Shown: piece by piece, positions 1-14,984 of the stretch | How the letters are laid out: the number at the start of each line of letters is the position of its first letter | Position numbering within the stretch: position 1 is the stretch's first letter | Assembly (NCBI GenBank): GCA_963514095.1 | Contig: OY741267.1 | Span: 29,641,856-29,705,855, forward strand | Reading direction: 5' to 3' | Source of the DNA: Eutrigla gurnardus | Taxonomy: Eukaryota > Chordata > Actinopteri > Perciformes > Triglidae | Length of the DNA: 64,000 nucleotides | The notes under the pieces: model-generated | The model's database searches: none | The model's input: the letters and a program-made list of their open reading frames with translations, nothing else | Told to the model about the DNA's origin: nothing | Program-made: the position numbers and the translations under genes

Positions 1-270
1 CGCCCCCTAAAGCATCCCCTGCTTTCTGGTCTGGTGGACTCTAAATGGACCTGTCAATCAGCAGGTAAGCCCCGCCCCCTAAAGCATCCCCTGCTTTCTG
101 GTCTGTTGGACTCTAAATGGACCATATTTTACTAAATGAACATCATGCTGGATTGAAGAAGACTTGAAACCAGAGATTGAGACCATAAACTCATGTTTAC
201 AATGCTAACTGAGATAATACAAAGAGAGGAAGAGGGTCACATGACTCACAAATGACTCCACACAAATATT
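1..270 (+). repeat. Dispersed teleost repeat (family A), with internal 72-bp tandem duplication
   Basis: The block containing 'gccccgccccctaaagca' followed by 'tggattgaagaagacttgaa' recurs in diverged form at about 14985-15295. Related segments occur at 16855-17105, 23575-23770 and, reversed, 31490-31575. Within this copy the first ~50 bases are repeated at an offset of 72 bases (1-50 and 73-122), with a single obvious mismatch (ggtgg versus gttgg). The left edge is cut by the window. Confidence 0.7.
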
Positions 271-3200
271 GGGAAAATTTGGGAAAATAAAATTACAAAA
301 AGAGAAAAAAACAACAACCTGAAAGTTCAACTTCACTTCCTACTTCGACAGCAATCTGACATGACGTGTCCTCCCGAATGCGGTTCCACTTCAAAGTCTG
401 CAACCAAAGGACTGAAAGTGTCTGTTTCTGTACCAGCGTTGATGGGCAACAATACAATGAGTGACAGACAGGCAGCTAGGTACGCAGACAGACAGGCAGG
501 TAGGTCGGCGTCATTCCAGTCCTGCGACAGCCAAATCAGGTATTTTGTTTTTGTCTGATTTGATTTATTGCTATTTAGGATTGAAAAAAGAATTTCAACA
601 AATATATCTCAAGAAAATTCTAAAAATAGAGTTTTGATATTTTTTTCTCAGGCAAGAAGGCGACTATTCAGATTTGGAACATGATCTTGTCCTCCTGCTC
701 CGATGTGAGAACCCGGACCAGACCGGCTGCCGAGAGGAAACGGCCCGTCGACATCCATCGACATCCCGGTGAGAACTCTCTTATCTCAGCGCTTTGCTAT
801 TTTACCGTTGGCCGTGATGTCTCCGTAGCGTTTTGATATAAAATGTCAAAAAAAGCTTTTTGGATACGTTTTGATCTCAGAGATGAAATATCATAATTGT
901 TGCTGCCACAAAAGCTGAGCTTCGTGTTGTTGTTGGACAGTTCACTTATAACAGCGCCGCCTCTGTGGACTCTGGGCTCCTTGTTTAAACAAATATCACT
1001 ACTATTCAATAAAAATCAACAGATATATATATATATATATATAGAAATGGAAATGAACAGAGGCAGCGGAAAAAGTCTGCCAGTGGACCTTTGACTTGAA
1101 GTCATTACATCGCAGTTGTGTTGAAGTGTAAAGATCCAGAGTCCAGCTGAACTTCAGCTTCAGCAACAACTCGTCTCAGCTGCATATCCATCGAGGATTT
1201 CTTTTTTTTTAAGATTTAAAGATTTAAAAACGAAGAAGTGCAAACGAATTAGAAAAGATTTCTCCCAACATCTGAAGACACATCCACTCATCATAATATA
1301 TATATGTTTTATTGTTCTTTGAAATAGCAAAGATCAAAGTGAAAAAGGTTAAGTTTATGATCGCCACAGACACTAAAGACAGAATATTCTCATGCAGATA
1401 GTAAATGGTTGGTTCACATTTCCCTCAACGGTCTGCATCTTATTCATTATACGTTCGGTTCCACTTAACTAGTTCATCATGTCACCTTGTAAACCACTGG
1501 ATTCACCAAACCGCCGCTCTAAGCTACATGGCAGATATTACAATACAATATGCATCTTCTGAAGCACACGAACAATGTTGTAAAATGTCACATTTATGTA
1601 CAGGAGAAAACGCCGACTGTTGCCATAATGTGATGTATTTATGAAATACTCTGCCGCCTATACAAAAATCTACAAGTGTTCATTAAGTATTCACATATGA
1701 GATTTGTTAAGAACCAACAACTTCTATTCAATTTCTTTGACATCAATCTCCAATATGGCAACTGCACAATGATACAAAGAAAATATATATATATATAACA
1801 CAGAGGTGAAACAAAAAGTTAAAATATACACTTAGTAAACACACAGCATGAGTGGAAATGTCAGATCATCTCTTCTCAAGACATTAAGTTGAATATACAG
1901 AAAAAAATATAGGGTCATTTCAATATTTTCCAACCTGGATCCTATTTTTGTATGTTTTTGTGTCATAGTGACGTTGGGGGAAATCATTTTGTCGAACGCC
2001 GTAGCTGGAAGCTGCTAAATAGGCTGTTAAAGTTATCCTATTGGACAAGTGTTCCTGATTTTTATGAGAAGAGGAGTTATAAGTCTCACAACATAGTGGA
2101 CGTATTGTGAGAATAGAAACAAACTGTTTTTCTTTACCTTTCACTTGATCTAATCTTTAAATATTCAGTGTATTTTCGACTTGAGGTTCTCAGAATGAGA
2201 ATTCTCAGACCGGATCAAATGAAACGTTAAGAAATATGTTTGTATAATAACAATCTCAGCCTGTCGGTGAGCAAAACACTTTTAATAGCTGTGCAATGAT
2301 GGTGCCCGAAAGATTAAAGTGCAGCCGTCTGCAGCGCTCTCATTCATACTGGACGGATATCAAAAAATCGTTTTGCCTGTATTGGCAGATTTGGCCAATT
2401 GTTTATATTTTGGCCCAACCCCACTTCAGAAGAAGCAAATTCCTATTAAAAGCCAGTAAACGTAGCCAGTCCAGACAGATAAAATATGATATTATAAAGA
2501 CACCTGCTGAGAAATAAGGACCACGTGTTCCTATTTCATCTCTTGGCTGACCAGCACAGAAGTCCATTTGCTAAATGCTGAGATTGAATACTAAAAACTA
2601 ACGACTCCAAAAAAAGGCCAAGCTCACTCTATCTTAATTAATCTTTCAAAAAAAATAAAAAAATGCCAACGCAAATTGGCGAAGAGTGTGGGATGCCAGT
2701 TTAAAGTTGCTTTTACACTTGATTGGATCATAAAAAGGAAAAAAATTCCCATTCCGGTGGGAAAAGAATTCCCACCGTCGTCCCCGTGAGTCACTCAGAC
2801 ACCAAAACACGGCTGATTGGGGTCCAGGCTGGAGAAATACCAAATTGAGCCCACTGTTAACTGAACAGAACGATCGCTTTGAACAGCGCTCATCGGTTGG
2901 ACAACGTGAAAACAAGAACTGTCAGATGTTTTGGCAGGTTTTTTATTGAACATGTAGAGAAAAATGATCCGTCTGCTTTCTCTGTGGCGCCTTTTTGTTG
3001 AGCAAAACAGCTTCACTTATGAATGCAAACTATCGATACTACATTCAGCAGGTTATATGGATAAAAGATTATGATGATGCTATGTACAAGGGTTTTATTT
3101 AATGTCTCTACTACTAAATAACTATTCCTCTCTTTCTTCTGTCTATTAAAATCTCTACATGCTGCTCATCCCTCCCAAAGAAACATGGTGACTAAGTGCC

Positions 3201-4139
3201 ATTTTCCCACTGCGTTACCTTTTTCAATGTGTTTGAATGAAGAAACCAGGTTTGTAAGCAGCAGCTTGTGAGGCCGACTTCATTCGAAATCTTGCAAAAG
3301 ACAACCGATGGTTAAAAACAGTGTAAGCAACTCCACACAATACAGCAGCCAAGACCAAGATCACAGCTTAGACACACAATGCTTTCAGCCGGCGGGGTCT
3401 TCACCTGCTGGATGCTTTGCAGTTATTCATAAAAATTGCGTACGACGAAGCATCAGAAGCTGTAAAATACGAACAGGTGGTTGGGATGTACCAGTGAAAC
3501 TGAAGAATTAGAAATCTTTACGAGACCCTGGGTTCATTTTTCATGGGAACTTTACGAGGACCTTGACTTAAGGTCTAGAAGTTAAAAGTAGCAACATGCT
3601 GCATCGAGGATGTAGGATGGATATCGGATGCATAAAAAGCCACAATCATTGACATATTTTGTCCATTTATTTTATATCTCATCATGTTTTAGAGCTACTG
3701 TGCCACCCTTTATATGCCAGATCTGATTGAATTCGGAGAAGCTAATTGAAATTCCAGCTTGATAAGACTATTAAAATGTCATTGTATATCAAAGTTTAAA
3801 AATGAAGATTGTTGAGACCAACAAAGAAATAATAAAAAAATGCGTGGTTTTGTGTTTAGTTCCCTTAAAGTTTGCATTTAATGTTGTGACTGAATACAGA
3901 ACCAAAATGTTAAACAATAGAAGTTGAGTTGTTTTATTTGTCCGCTGCTCTTTAGCTCCATCCATTCCTGCCTTGCAATATTTCACACTCAACACCAACT
4001 AAAAATATTAAAATTCAAACACATCATTTTTACAGAGCAAAAACAGGTTTGCGGTGTTTAAGTGAACATTTTTATCCTGTGTCTGCAGCTGCTTCACTGC
4101 ATTTATATAGCACTTTTATCTGTTATACAATTTGCCTCT

Positions 4140-4385
<246 letters not shown>

Positions 4386-4580
4386 AACGCTTTACTTCAG
4401 CGTTCATGGCTTCAATCTATACGATTTTGATGATCATGATACAAAAAGAAGGTAGACTTTGAGCGTGAAGCATCTGTTCAATGTGCCAAGTTTGCATTAA
4501 TGTTGGCTGATTATTGCAAGAGAGGAATGGACTTCAGCAGAACTCAAACAAAGAGCTATGGATCAATGAAACAGCTCCAG

Positions 4581-4586
4581 TTTATT
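4581..4586 (-). promoter_or_regulatory. Candidate polyadenylation signal AATAAA
   Basis: TTTATT on the plus strand reads AATAAA on the minus strand, 258 bases past the stop codon of the last astrotactin exon. It is the nearest canonical hexamer I noticed. Astrotactin mRNAs in mammals have long 3' UTRs, so this may not be the main site. No other evidence supports it. Confidence 0.25.
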
Positions 4587-4843
4587 TGATGATTTTCAGA
4601 CTCCAGAGATCATCTTCTACCTGGAAGCTCCGATTCCACTTCTGTATACATTGACCAATAATGTGGTGAAGCTAAATAGAGCACATGGCTTTTCGAGTGG
4701 TGTTTAGGGTTTGCTTATAATGATATAGATGTGTTTAGCTCATGGAAACAAATGTGAAACCTGCATTTTAATTTGTTTCTTTGTTGGGTCTAACAAATCT
4801 CTCATCTCACTGTACACATCCAAAACCGACACCTTGGATCGCC

Positions 4844-5081
4844 TTACAGCTCCTTGGGCTCGCCGTAGTCGTTGTACATAACGGCGAGCGTCTGCTCGTC
4901 GCAGGCCTTGTGCACGTCCTGGCCCATGTTCGACCAGTTCAGCCCGAAGGCCTTGGTGTCGGTGTAACGGCAGGACAGGAACTTGAGGGACATCCTGCGG
5001 AGGCCAATCTTCTGTTCCTGAAGAAGACCCTTACACCACGGGGAAAGTTCCTCTAACTGGGAGAGGATGAGGCCGGCCTTC
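4844..5081 (-). CDS. astn1: Astrotactin, last coding exon (C-terminus)
   Basis: This is the terminal coding exon. On the minus strand an acceptor (tttccaacag) precedes GAAGGCCGGCC, and the frame runs 78 residues to a TAA stop at 4844-4846. Its first base G completes an AGG (Arg) codon begun in the exon at 16586-16769, giving DELGPR/KAGLIL across the junction. It encodes the end of the annexin-like domain, with Cys at WCKG, LSCRY and HKACDE, and finishes MYNDYGEPKEL. From memory the ASTN2 C-terminus ends NTYGESKGR and differs over much of this exon, which favours ASTN1 over ASTN2. Astrotactins are neuronal membrane proteins acting in neuron-glia adhesion during migration and in endosomal protein sorting. 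The exon also continues leftward as 3' UTR of unknown length. Confidence 0.9.
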
Positions 5082-8000
5082 CTGTTGGAAAACAGCAGAG
5101 AGAAATTCAGATTGTGCTTTTTGTGTTTTCTTGTGATATCAGAGATTATAATATGTTGTGCCTCTGGCAAAGAAAAAAAATGGCTTCAAACACAGGTGCA
5201 AATAAAGATTCAGTTCAGGCAGGTTACCAAAGTTACGCTTGGATTATACTGGCAGCTTAGTGACCAGTAAAATCCAATCATACCACAGCACAGCCAATAA
5301 AACCTCCATGCTGTAGCCCCCTCCGCCTCTCTGACCTCCTCCTCATGGGCTATTTGTTGTATCGACCCCCGTTCGCTAAAAGCATCGAAAGTCTAAGATG
5401 ACCTTCACCAGAAACGTCATTAAATTGCACATCACCACCCGACTGCCACTGCACCACCCCTCCTACTTTATCATATAGGAAGTCATCCATATAAATAGGA
5501 AAATCATTGCCACACCCCGCACAACTTTTATTGTGGTGCACAAGTGTACTGCCACCATGAATTTACACGGGTCAATCAGGTTATCAAAGGTTCCGAAAGT
5601 CATTGAAATGCAACGAACTGTGGGAAACACCTGTTGCCAGGCAACCTCAGGAAGGTGGAATCTCAGTGGTGATCACATCAGCCTTCAGATCACAGAAATA
5701 GAGTCAAATTCAACTGGTAACTTGACTAGTACAACAGAAAATGGTGATTGTTGTTATGGTGACAGTGGGGCTGCAAAGTGTCGCGACGACAATCGCAACG
5801 CTAGCCATAAAAATGGCCACCACCATCCGGCTACGTTTATTTGAACGGGAACGCTGTTCAATTTCTACGCTTTGGACACACGTCCACAGTCCATAAATCA
5901 CACCGTGGCTTGGCTGTTGTCTAAAGAATGACATCAGCGTATGACAGAACCTTAAACCTACCCATCCACCACTGCTTCCCTGAAGGAGCTCGCAGGGTAA
6001 GGTGACCTGTTACTGACACATTCCAGCGTTGAACCAAAGCACACAGTGGCTGCCGAAGGTCTGTGTAGGAACGATGGAAGTAAAACAGTGGAAAAAGTGA
6101 ACCGACGAAGAGAGTGAATGGCAGCGGCGTGCCGGTCCTGTGGAGGAAAACAGGCTATGGACGGCTGCAACACCGTGAGGTCGGAGGAGAAACGCTCAAA
6201 CTTGTCCTTCAGCCAAACCCAGGCCAGCTGTAATATCATCTCCATTAGTAACACGATGCAGAGAGTACACATAAATACATCTCACAGGGACGGCGAGTGC
6301 AATAAATAATCATTAAGCCCGATGCGACCCGCTTGGCCGTCGGAGTGAAATCCTGTCAAGTGTTTGCCTGGAGGCAGAAAATGGCAGCGGGAGGAGATTT
6401 CATTCATTCCACACACACTTTCTCCTCATCCTTCAGCCAAAGCAGCACTCCTACAGCACGGCGTCGCCGTCCTGCCAAACCACAAGTCTGCTGGACGCAA
6501 TTCGAGTCACCAGAGCCTCCGCACATTACGCTGATGAACTGATGACACATCAGAGCACCCCAGCTACACGTTCACTACCAGTTAGGGGAAATTAAAGGCC
6601 CCCGCTGATGAACAAAGAGCAAAGTGTTTTTCACCTATCCGTCGCTCTGATTCTCTAGATTTCCCTTTTTTTTTCACACGCGGACCACTTTTGGGCTGGA
6701 TTACTTCACAGCCGCCTGCAGCTGTTTGGTTTCCCTCCCGCGTGCATCACTTTAAATCACTTCGGAGTGCAAAATGTGCCGGTGAAAGCAAACCACACAC
6801 AGTGAATTCACTAACGTACAGTTTTTCCACCAATCATCCGTGTGGCACTCACCTGGTAGATCTGATGATGATGATGATGGTGATGATTGTCATGCAAATG
6901 TCGGTGGAGAGGTGAAAATGAAGAAAACAAAGATGGGAGATGATGGCAGGGAACATGATGGAGCGGATGAAGTTTCGATGGCGGTGAAGATAAATGACGG
7001 TGATGTCAGCGACACATACGTTCGTGTCGACGAACGACATATTAGATTACGCAAATCCGCCAAGACGACGTTATAGCTTTTTAAAAAAAAGGTGAGCCAA
7101 ACCAAATTACGAAAAAAAAAAAAAAAAAAAGGAAACACGTTGCGGTTCACGGTTCATTCTTGACCTTCATCAGCAGAAGATCATGTTATACGACCACAAG
7201 CCCCAGAAAAAGCTGCTAAACGGATCATGTGGCCAGATTGTTTTCTCAACTGTTGTATCCAATGTGAAGGATTAAGCGAAGGTCTCAGTCCTGAAAGTGC
7301 TCCAAAGAAGGGAAATTTGAACATCTCCTGCAGAGCAACTAAATGGACCCAGAGGTGACATTGTTTTCTTACATAAAGGCCCTGGAAGACTCTAAACAGA
7401 GACATTAATGTAGACAGCAGGGACAATGCACTTTACTACTTTACCGATGCAATCACACACACACTTAACCCCTGCTAGCATCCATCCAAGGAGATCATTT
7501 GGATTTTCATTCTTCAAGGTTTTGAGATATCTGAGATCACGGCCTCCACCTCGATACACTAGAGGTGAATGGAATTTTGTTTTTGGTGCTCACAGCACTA
7601 AAAAATGAACTCAGAAGCTTTAATTAAAACTTATATTTAACACTTCTATTTAACAGCAAGTAACAATCCAACCACTCTCACACCTCTCTGTTATGTTTTT
7701 GAAATAAATGGGGATTATTAGCACGATTACATTTTGTGTAATCATATTTAGTAAGTCAAGTGTTTTTATTGTGCAGCACACCACATGTCACGATTCATAA
7801 TGAGAGCTCTGGTCTGGTAATGTTTTCCAGTTCATGGCCTCGACGTCAAAGACTGCTTTATTCGGCTGGAAATATGGACAATATTTTGTCTTCAAAGCTG
7901 AAAAAGGAAACAACCTCACCAATACTGTCGCTTTCCAAAGACTCAACATCAAATTAATAGAAACATTTACAGGTCAGCCCCAGACCGGAATACATTTACG

Positions 8001-11000
8001 ACAGTTTAATAGAAGTGTGAATAGCATGTACTTAAAGAACATTTTAGGTAAATGCGCATAATTACTGCTATTACGGTGCATATTAAAGGAAGGAATACCT
8101 GGGGAATCAATAAACCTAAACTCCTTATAAGCATATTTGGTATTGAGGTAAAGCAAAAGTAATGGAAAGTAACCAAGTTACATACTACACTGATGAGGTA
8201 CTTGTACTTATATCTCAAAAAGTGTATGTAGCTGTTACTGATTACTGCTTTGCAAAAACTGCATATAAAACGATTAGAAACAGCACTAAATTCAGATATA
8301 ATCTTGAAAACCAATTCGATACATCCCTTAAATATTAGTTTATTAGCGTGCTAGCAAAAAAAAAGAAAAAAGAAATTCAAATTCCTCAAAGTTTGGATGG
8401 TTTTGTTATTATGCCATTAACAACGACCAACTACAGATGATAGTATCAGAGTAGAGGGGCAACATTTTGATTTTGGTGCGGCTTACATTTTTTTGTTTTT
8501 CGGGAATGTTGTGGTGAAAAAAGTTTGTCTGGCAGAGATCTTTTCTAGCTTAATAAGTGGCACATGGTCCGGTCTCTAGATCCAAAGCTCGATCCTGGAT
8601 AAAACCAACCATCGGCAGTAAGTAAGAAAATGTGTTGTTTTTTATCTGTAACTTGTGTGCTCCGGTCTCTGTGGCAAACAAATACCCTTCTTGTCAAACA
8701 TCCATTCAAATGATGACCCACAAGTCTTGTTTTATTTTGTTGATAAGCTGGTGTTTTCAACTCAAAAAGTTGGCACGGACCAACAGTCTGTAACAATATG
8801 TGGCCTGTGGCTTTCACATTATTTCATCTCCCTTTCCTTATATTGACTCCCAATTGACTGTTCTCCATACATATAGCACATCACCATATTTCCTGGTATG
8901 TTATTTCTGGAAAATGAACGTATTCTTGATGCCACAATAAGCTACGATTCCTCTCAAACAGGCACAACACTTGGACTCAAACATTTTTTTTTCTCTGTTA
9001 CTTTTGGCGTTCCTCTCACATTTTCCAAACCGTTTCACATATAGAGATGCATGAGAAGTAACATCCTCTTTGCAGATGCCTTGGCTAACACAGCACTTTG
9101 CACATATTATTGAATTGTTTTTGGAATGAGAGCGTTCTCTGAATGTTAAATGTACACATGGGCGCCCAGCGGGATGGCATCTCCTGTTATGGGGCTGCTG
9201 CTCTGGAAACTGCGGCGAGCGAAATAACAATGCTAATGATGTCAGTCTTGTCGGTCAGCCTGTCTGGAGGCAAGAACGCTTGTGTTGGTGCTGGTGCTGC
9301 CATACACTCATTCATATCATTCTTCTGAAACCTCTTTATGGTTCCCAATATTTGGCCACAGATTTCAGCGGTTTGAGGAAATCTGGATATTTATTTGCTT
9401 TAAATAAAAAAATAAATACATGTGGTTTGTTATGCTTTAATTCTTTCAAGTAAAGCACTGGAACGGTTCACAGGTTCCAAATAGCAACGGTTACCATAAA
9501 TCCTTGTGTGTGTACAGGCGGCGAAGCGTGGTCTCCGGGATACAACACGCTTTTGTTTGTTTCGACTGTGCATATGCAAGCAGGCATGTGGACACACGTG
9601 CATGGTCGCGCGCTCATGCTTGATGGCACATATTAGCATGGGAGGGTGCATAGGAACACATCATGTGATCAGAGTACATAGCAGCAATACAGAGGCTAAG
9701 TCCCGCCCCATTCTGGTGTCCCGAACAGGCCGGCGTCGACGGCGAAAGAAAAATCAATTTTTGTTCTCTTTGAATTGTACTATTAATTACACATATTTGC
9801 CAATTCAAAAGATAAACTTTTTCAAGTCCAGAGAGTCTCAATAGAACACGACCCCCCCAACCTGAGTAGGCCTGTGATTTTACTGTCCTGTCATCTGGAT
9901 TGGCTGTGTAACAATGCCCATAAAGTTGGAATATTTTGTTTTCAGACACAATCCTCTGTTTATTCCTGTGTAAATGCATCAGTAATCAATTCGGACCAGG
10001 TGCGATGATTACATAATGTGACACAATTACCAAGGTGAAATTAATTCACAACAGTCGTTTGTTTAAAGACAAGACATTTGCAAGTTATTCCAACTTTATG
10101 GGCAACCCTGTATTTAATGATGTTTTTGCCTAATATGTTTTGGTCAATTTGACTTGCCTCCTGGATTATGTTCCCTGGCAAAAATGTTTTCCAGTCCAGG
10201 AAGTTTGGAACATTATTGCATTGCACAGATCACAGAGAACACCATTTTAGCCCGTGATGCCAGATTAATCACCGCTTAATCACCCGTCAGACAATCAGCT
10301 TCAGATTTCTGACATGTCAGAAATGTTGAACACTGTCCAACTCCCCCATGGCTGCTGTCAATGATCTGTTATAAACTGTAATGAGCTTGTTATTGGAGGA
10401 GTAAAGTGAGTCGAGAAGTCAAGTTAGTGGCTGATGATGTTATAATAATAATACAACTTTTACTGTATAGCAGTTAAACAAACAAGATTACAAAGTGATG
10501 CACAAAATGCATGAGAATAAAACAAATAACTAAGTAACCATACAATCTGTAGTTACATAAGTGATATAAACAATTATAAACTGTTAAGAAAGGGAAAAAG
10601 AAACTACAAATCCTGCATCAACAAAACTTTCTGATAAAATGTTTAAAATTATAAAAAAAAACCAATGATGAGAGTCAGAGATATAGTGGAAAGGAAAACT
10701 AAAGTTACAAATCAATGAATATGAACTTAAAAATGTCAATGTGCCGGTAAACCAAGAGTCCCTGATGGCAAAAGCCTGGCCACGCATAGTCACCACCTTA
10801 AACATGAGGACAAGCTTGGGGATCTCAGGTCACGACTCCGAGTCAAAAGCTCAGAGATATGACTCGGCCAAAAATATTAAATCCATTCCCGAATTTAAGA
10901 AGCAACCGCTGAAGGGAGGCAAGTACTGTGGGAGATATGGGACCCAGCAGCTTTCTGCACTAGCTGAGGCCGAGACACTGAGGATCGACGTTGAAACATT

Positions 11001-11209
11001 TAAACATGCAATGCAACTGTCCAGCTGTGAGAAAGACAAAGTACATGCTGTGATATAAAACTGAACAGATCAGACTGTCTGCATCTTCCAGCCAGCTGCA
11101 CTGCCATATTATTCTTTTCTTACATCCAATTCATTGAGTTTTTACAACAAACTTCCCCTCCTTTCGTCAACATCCTTTAAGTCATAAAAATCATTCATAA
11201 CACATAACT

Positions 11210-11440
11210 GGGGGGGGGGGGGGGGCGGGTTAGCTCAGGAGGTAGAGCGGGTTGAGCTGAGTGCCTGGTGTCCCTGAGCAAGACACCTCACCCTAATTGC
11301 TCCTGACAAGCTGGCTGTCGCCCTGCGTGGTTGACTCCACCGTCGGTGTGTGAATGTGTGCATGAATGGGTGAATGTCAGTCATTGTTGTAAAGCGCTTT
11401 GGAGAAAAGCTCTATTTAAATGAGGCCATTTATAACATGA
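11210..11440 (+). mobile_element. tRNA-derived SINE-like element preceded by poly-G
   Basis: Sixteen G residues (11210-11225) are followed by 'cgggttagctcaggaggtag', an A-box-like tRNA head. The body contains 'cctgagcaagacacctcacc' and 'ccgtcggtgtgtgaatgtgt', and the tail has 'ttgtaaagcgctttggagaa'. These are hallmarks of a very common teleost short interspersed element. The segment between the A box and the body is short and the B box is not evident, so an internal deletion is likely. It is not a functional tRNA gene. Confidence 0.7.
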
Positions 11441-12578
11441 CAAAAGGTTTATTTTAGAACACTTGCTGTTTGCAAAGTGATTTATTACTATAGTGGTGGT
11501 ATATTAACGTCATTCTGAGGAGACATGAACATCTGACATGTCGGTAAAATGTTGAAATGTTGAAAAGCTTAAAGTTTGATTACTTATTACAAAAAAAGTA
11601 CTCCAATACCACATTGGATTTGACTGGAAACAGACAAAGTGGCACCTTGGATTTCTCCTAGAGGAATAATGATAATTAATTGAATTAGGTAAATTCATAA
11701 CAATGCATACTGATATTGCTATTTTTTCTATTGGGTATTTATGTTGGCGTATGTATCTCAGGAGGAAAAAGAAAACACTGCTGGACGATCAGTTTAAAAA
11801 GTCAATTCTGCTTTTACCTTTTTTTTAAATAGTTGAGAGGACAAAAATACACACAGTTAAAGAGCAAAGTAAACAATGTGCTGTGATTATGATTATGATT
11901 TCTTGAGAGAAATTCCAACCATAACAAAACGTATTATCGCAAGTGCTCCTCTGATTAGAGAGACGGTCGTGCAAAAACAGACCGAGAGAAAACCGAGAGA
12001 GAAAAAAAAAAAGCGTTCATCAAAGGGCACGGAATCTAACCGAGGACACTGTCAGGACTGAAGGGGGCCCGGGCCCCGGCCAACACATCTCCCGTTTAGA
12101 AGTCAACAGCCAGGCGGCGTGCCTGAAAATGATAGGTACTCCCCTGGCGATGACAAGGTCTGGCCTGCGGGGGAAGAAGTGTCAAGCCTTGGAGAGAGAG
12201 ACAGCCTTTTTGGTGAGTTTATGGTTCGAGTTAAAACGTCATGCGATGTTGCATGAAAAAGGCAACAGAAATGTCCTCCGCAGGATGCCAGAGCGTCTCG
12301 TCAGTGAGATTCGATACGTTTCTAAAAACAGCCGATCCCAATATCTGCCGCCACAAGAAAGATAAAGACGCATTTGTTCATTCATTTGTCTCCAGATTTT
12401 GCTGATGGGAGTTTACATTGAGTCAGAGCCTTAGGAGAGCTCTCGTTATCTGTGTTTTGACTAGCTAATTAAAAAATCTGATTCAGTACTCATTGTTTGC
12501 GACAGGGAAAATGAGGAATTCCCTTCAAAAAACATTGAGCTGATTTGGGAAGATGAAACTGTTGTGTCCGAACATCTA

Positions 12579-12580
<2 letters not shown>

Positions 12581-12637
<57 letters not shown>
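12581..12637. repeat. (GT)n microsatellite
   Basis: An uninterrupted GT run of about 28 units inside the last intron of the astrotactin gene. Confidence 0.95.
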
Positions 12638-12638
<1 letters not shown>

Positions 12639-14984
12639 ATGAGTGGAGTCCGTCTGCTCTGTTGTTTACTGTCGGCGGTACGACAGATTGTTTGGGTTGG
12701 AGAGGTATATTCATTCTCAAGTGGCCAAAGAAATTGTGATTTAGGAGCAAACCACAAACAAACGGCTCGTTATGGAGAACAGCCAACGTCCAGTCTCTGG
12801 GCAGATATTTACTGTCGTGGTTATTAAAGGTTTCCTCATGGAGTTTCTGACTTTCAGCAGTGGAGACTTTTTTTATACAAGCCGATCCTTGTTTTGTTTA
12901 TCCCGTGCACGAGGACTCGTGAGAACTTTCGTCTCTTTGCAGACGATGTGGTTCCGTTGCCTTCAGACAGTGACCTTCAGCAAGGACTAGAGTCAAGATA
13001 ATCAGCACCTCCAAATCTGTGATATTCAGTGTTTAACTTTAGTTTTGCTGATCATTATTATAATATGATTATGCTATCATTAAATCTGAATCATTGCTGA
13101 TCATAATGTCTAAAAAATGTGTGTGCATAACTTCCCCCATAGATCACTCTAATGCGTTTTGTAACCTGTTAACTGGCTTTAGGCGTTTTGGTTTCTGAGA
13201 TCTTTTCTGTTATAATAAGACAAGACAATGAAAGAAGAAGACTAAGAAGAGCAACACAAACATGGCGACAGAACAACATGGTGTCAGCACGATGCTGGGG
13301 TGCTTGGGTATATAATAAACAGCTGTATCTCTGCACATCCCCAATGTTTACCAGCCTGCTGACGCTGTAATACTTTAGACCAACAAACAATTAGCTGAGA
13401 AAAATGTTTAAGGACATAATCTTTATCCTTACATGACCATAATGTTTATTTATGCCAAGACACAAACACAAAGAGAGAGTCTAGACAAGACCCCACGATT
13501 AGAGTCAGCCTTTTTTCAACTGAATGACAATGATCAAAATGATCTAAGTGGTATTGCAGAACCAGGCCAACATCAATACTGGATGCTTGAAAAGTCAGAA
13601 ACACTCCATTACCATTATTTTGGTTTGCTAAAAATGATACTGATATCAGTTTAAGCAAACCAAAACAATGACCATGTTCATATTTTTATCTTGGCAACAG
13701 TTTATCTGCTGCATTTTTCCCCTCCCCCCCAGCGGGTCGAATAACGTCAGAGAAACAAACAGTTTGACGCTGTGGGGAAGCTGTCAGCACACTTAGACGC
13801 ACAGCACCGGAGCTGTGAGGCTATTAACCTCTCTGCCTGCCGGCCTCCCTGCTCGCTAACAATAGACAGCGTCCAGCTCCACTTCAGATTCAGAGTCATC
13901 CCTCACACCCAAACCAGATGCATAGAAAAACGTCTACGGTCCATTTGATGACTTGGCGAAACAAAACATTTTACACTTCCTCCCCCTCCCTCCCTCCCTC
14001 CCGTTGCCAGGCCTCACCTTGAATGCACTTCTCTCTTCTGCTTTTCCAGCTCCAAGGTGCCTTTATTAACATTAATCACCACTCCCGTTCACTGTATTTT
14101 AATGGAACACTTCAGAAGCAACTCCCTCAATTACATCAACTCTTTCCAGCATGGTCCCCATTAAAAACAACCTTTCATTTAGGCAAGGAGAACCCACAGA
14201 CAGAGAGGGAAACAGAGAATTAAGGGAGCCTTGGTTAATCAGTTTCACCTGCCAAAGTGAAAGCATGTACCACAGACGGTTGCTTTTGTAAGTGGATTTT
14301 ACGTCGGACACATGGCTTTGTTTATAAAACATTATGGATACTTATCCGTAGTTTTGGGGGTATGTTTTGGGCCCTCCCTGGTTGCGGGTTAATAAATGGC
14401 CCTGGTGATTTCACAGAGGTTAAGCTCACTCGGCTCCCCAGTCACTTTAAATGAATTCCCCTCGCAACTGTAATTCACACAAACAAGCGCCTGCAATCAA
14501 AGACACGTTGGAAGCTGGGAGCAGAACATCTGCCCACCTTTAAGAATCAAAACAAGAATCCAACACAGCCAGGCTCTGGATGGGCTGATACCATGGAGAT
14601 TCGTCTGTGAGCCACCGTACGATGTGTTTGTAAGTCTAACAATTTTCATTGAAAAATGGCCGCAGGAAATGCTTTGGCTATATACTGATGATTACTTTTG
14701 TGAGTGTTTAGGTTGTAAGATTTATTATAAAAGTACCGTTTAACTTCAGAACAGAAGTGGGAATTATGTGGAAAAGAAAAGAACAGGCCGACTATATCAG
14801 AACAAAAATGGCTGTATTGGTTGCATTTGCAAGCAGCTTATTGCGGCCTATTTTATTTGCATAGTTAACTGGGGACCTCTCTAACGTCCAGGTAGGAAGG
14901 ATGTTGGACTTTCACCCAGTAGTTCGTTGTTCATGTCCCATGTGAAACTCAGTGTTGACTTATTTTAAGACGTACTTAACTAAC

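Noticed and set aside
5533..5844. 103-residue plus-strand open frame
   Set aside because: It lies in the last intron, lacks any recognisable domain and has a composition consistent with chance.
11226..11260. tRNA gene
   Set aside because: The A-box-like head is present, but there is no cloverleaf or B box. The following body and tail are those of a SINE-like repeat.
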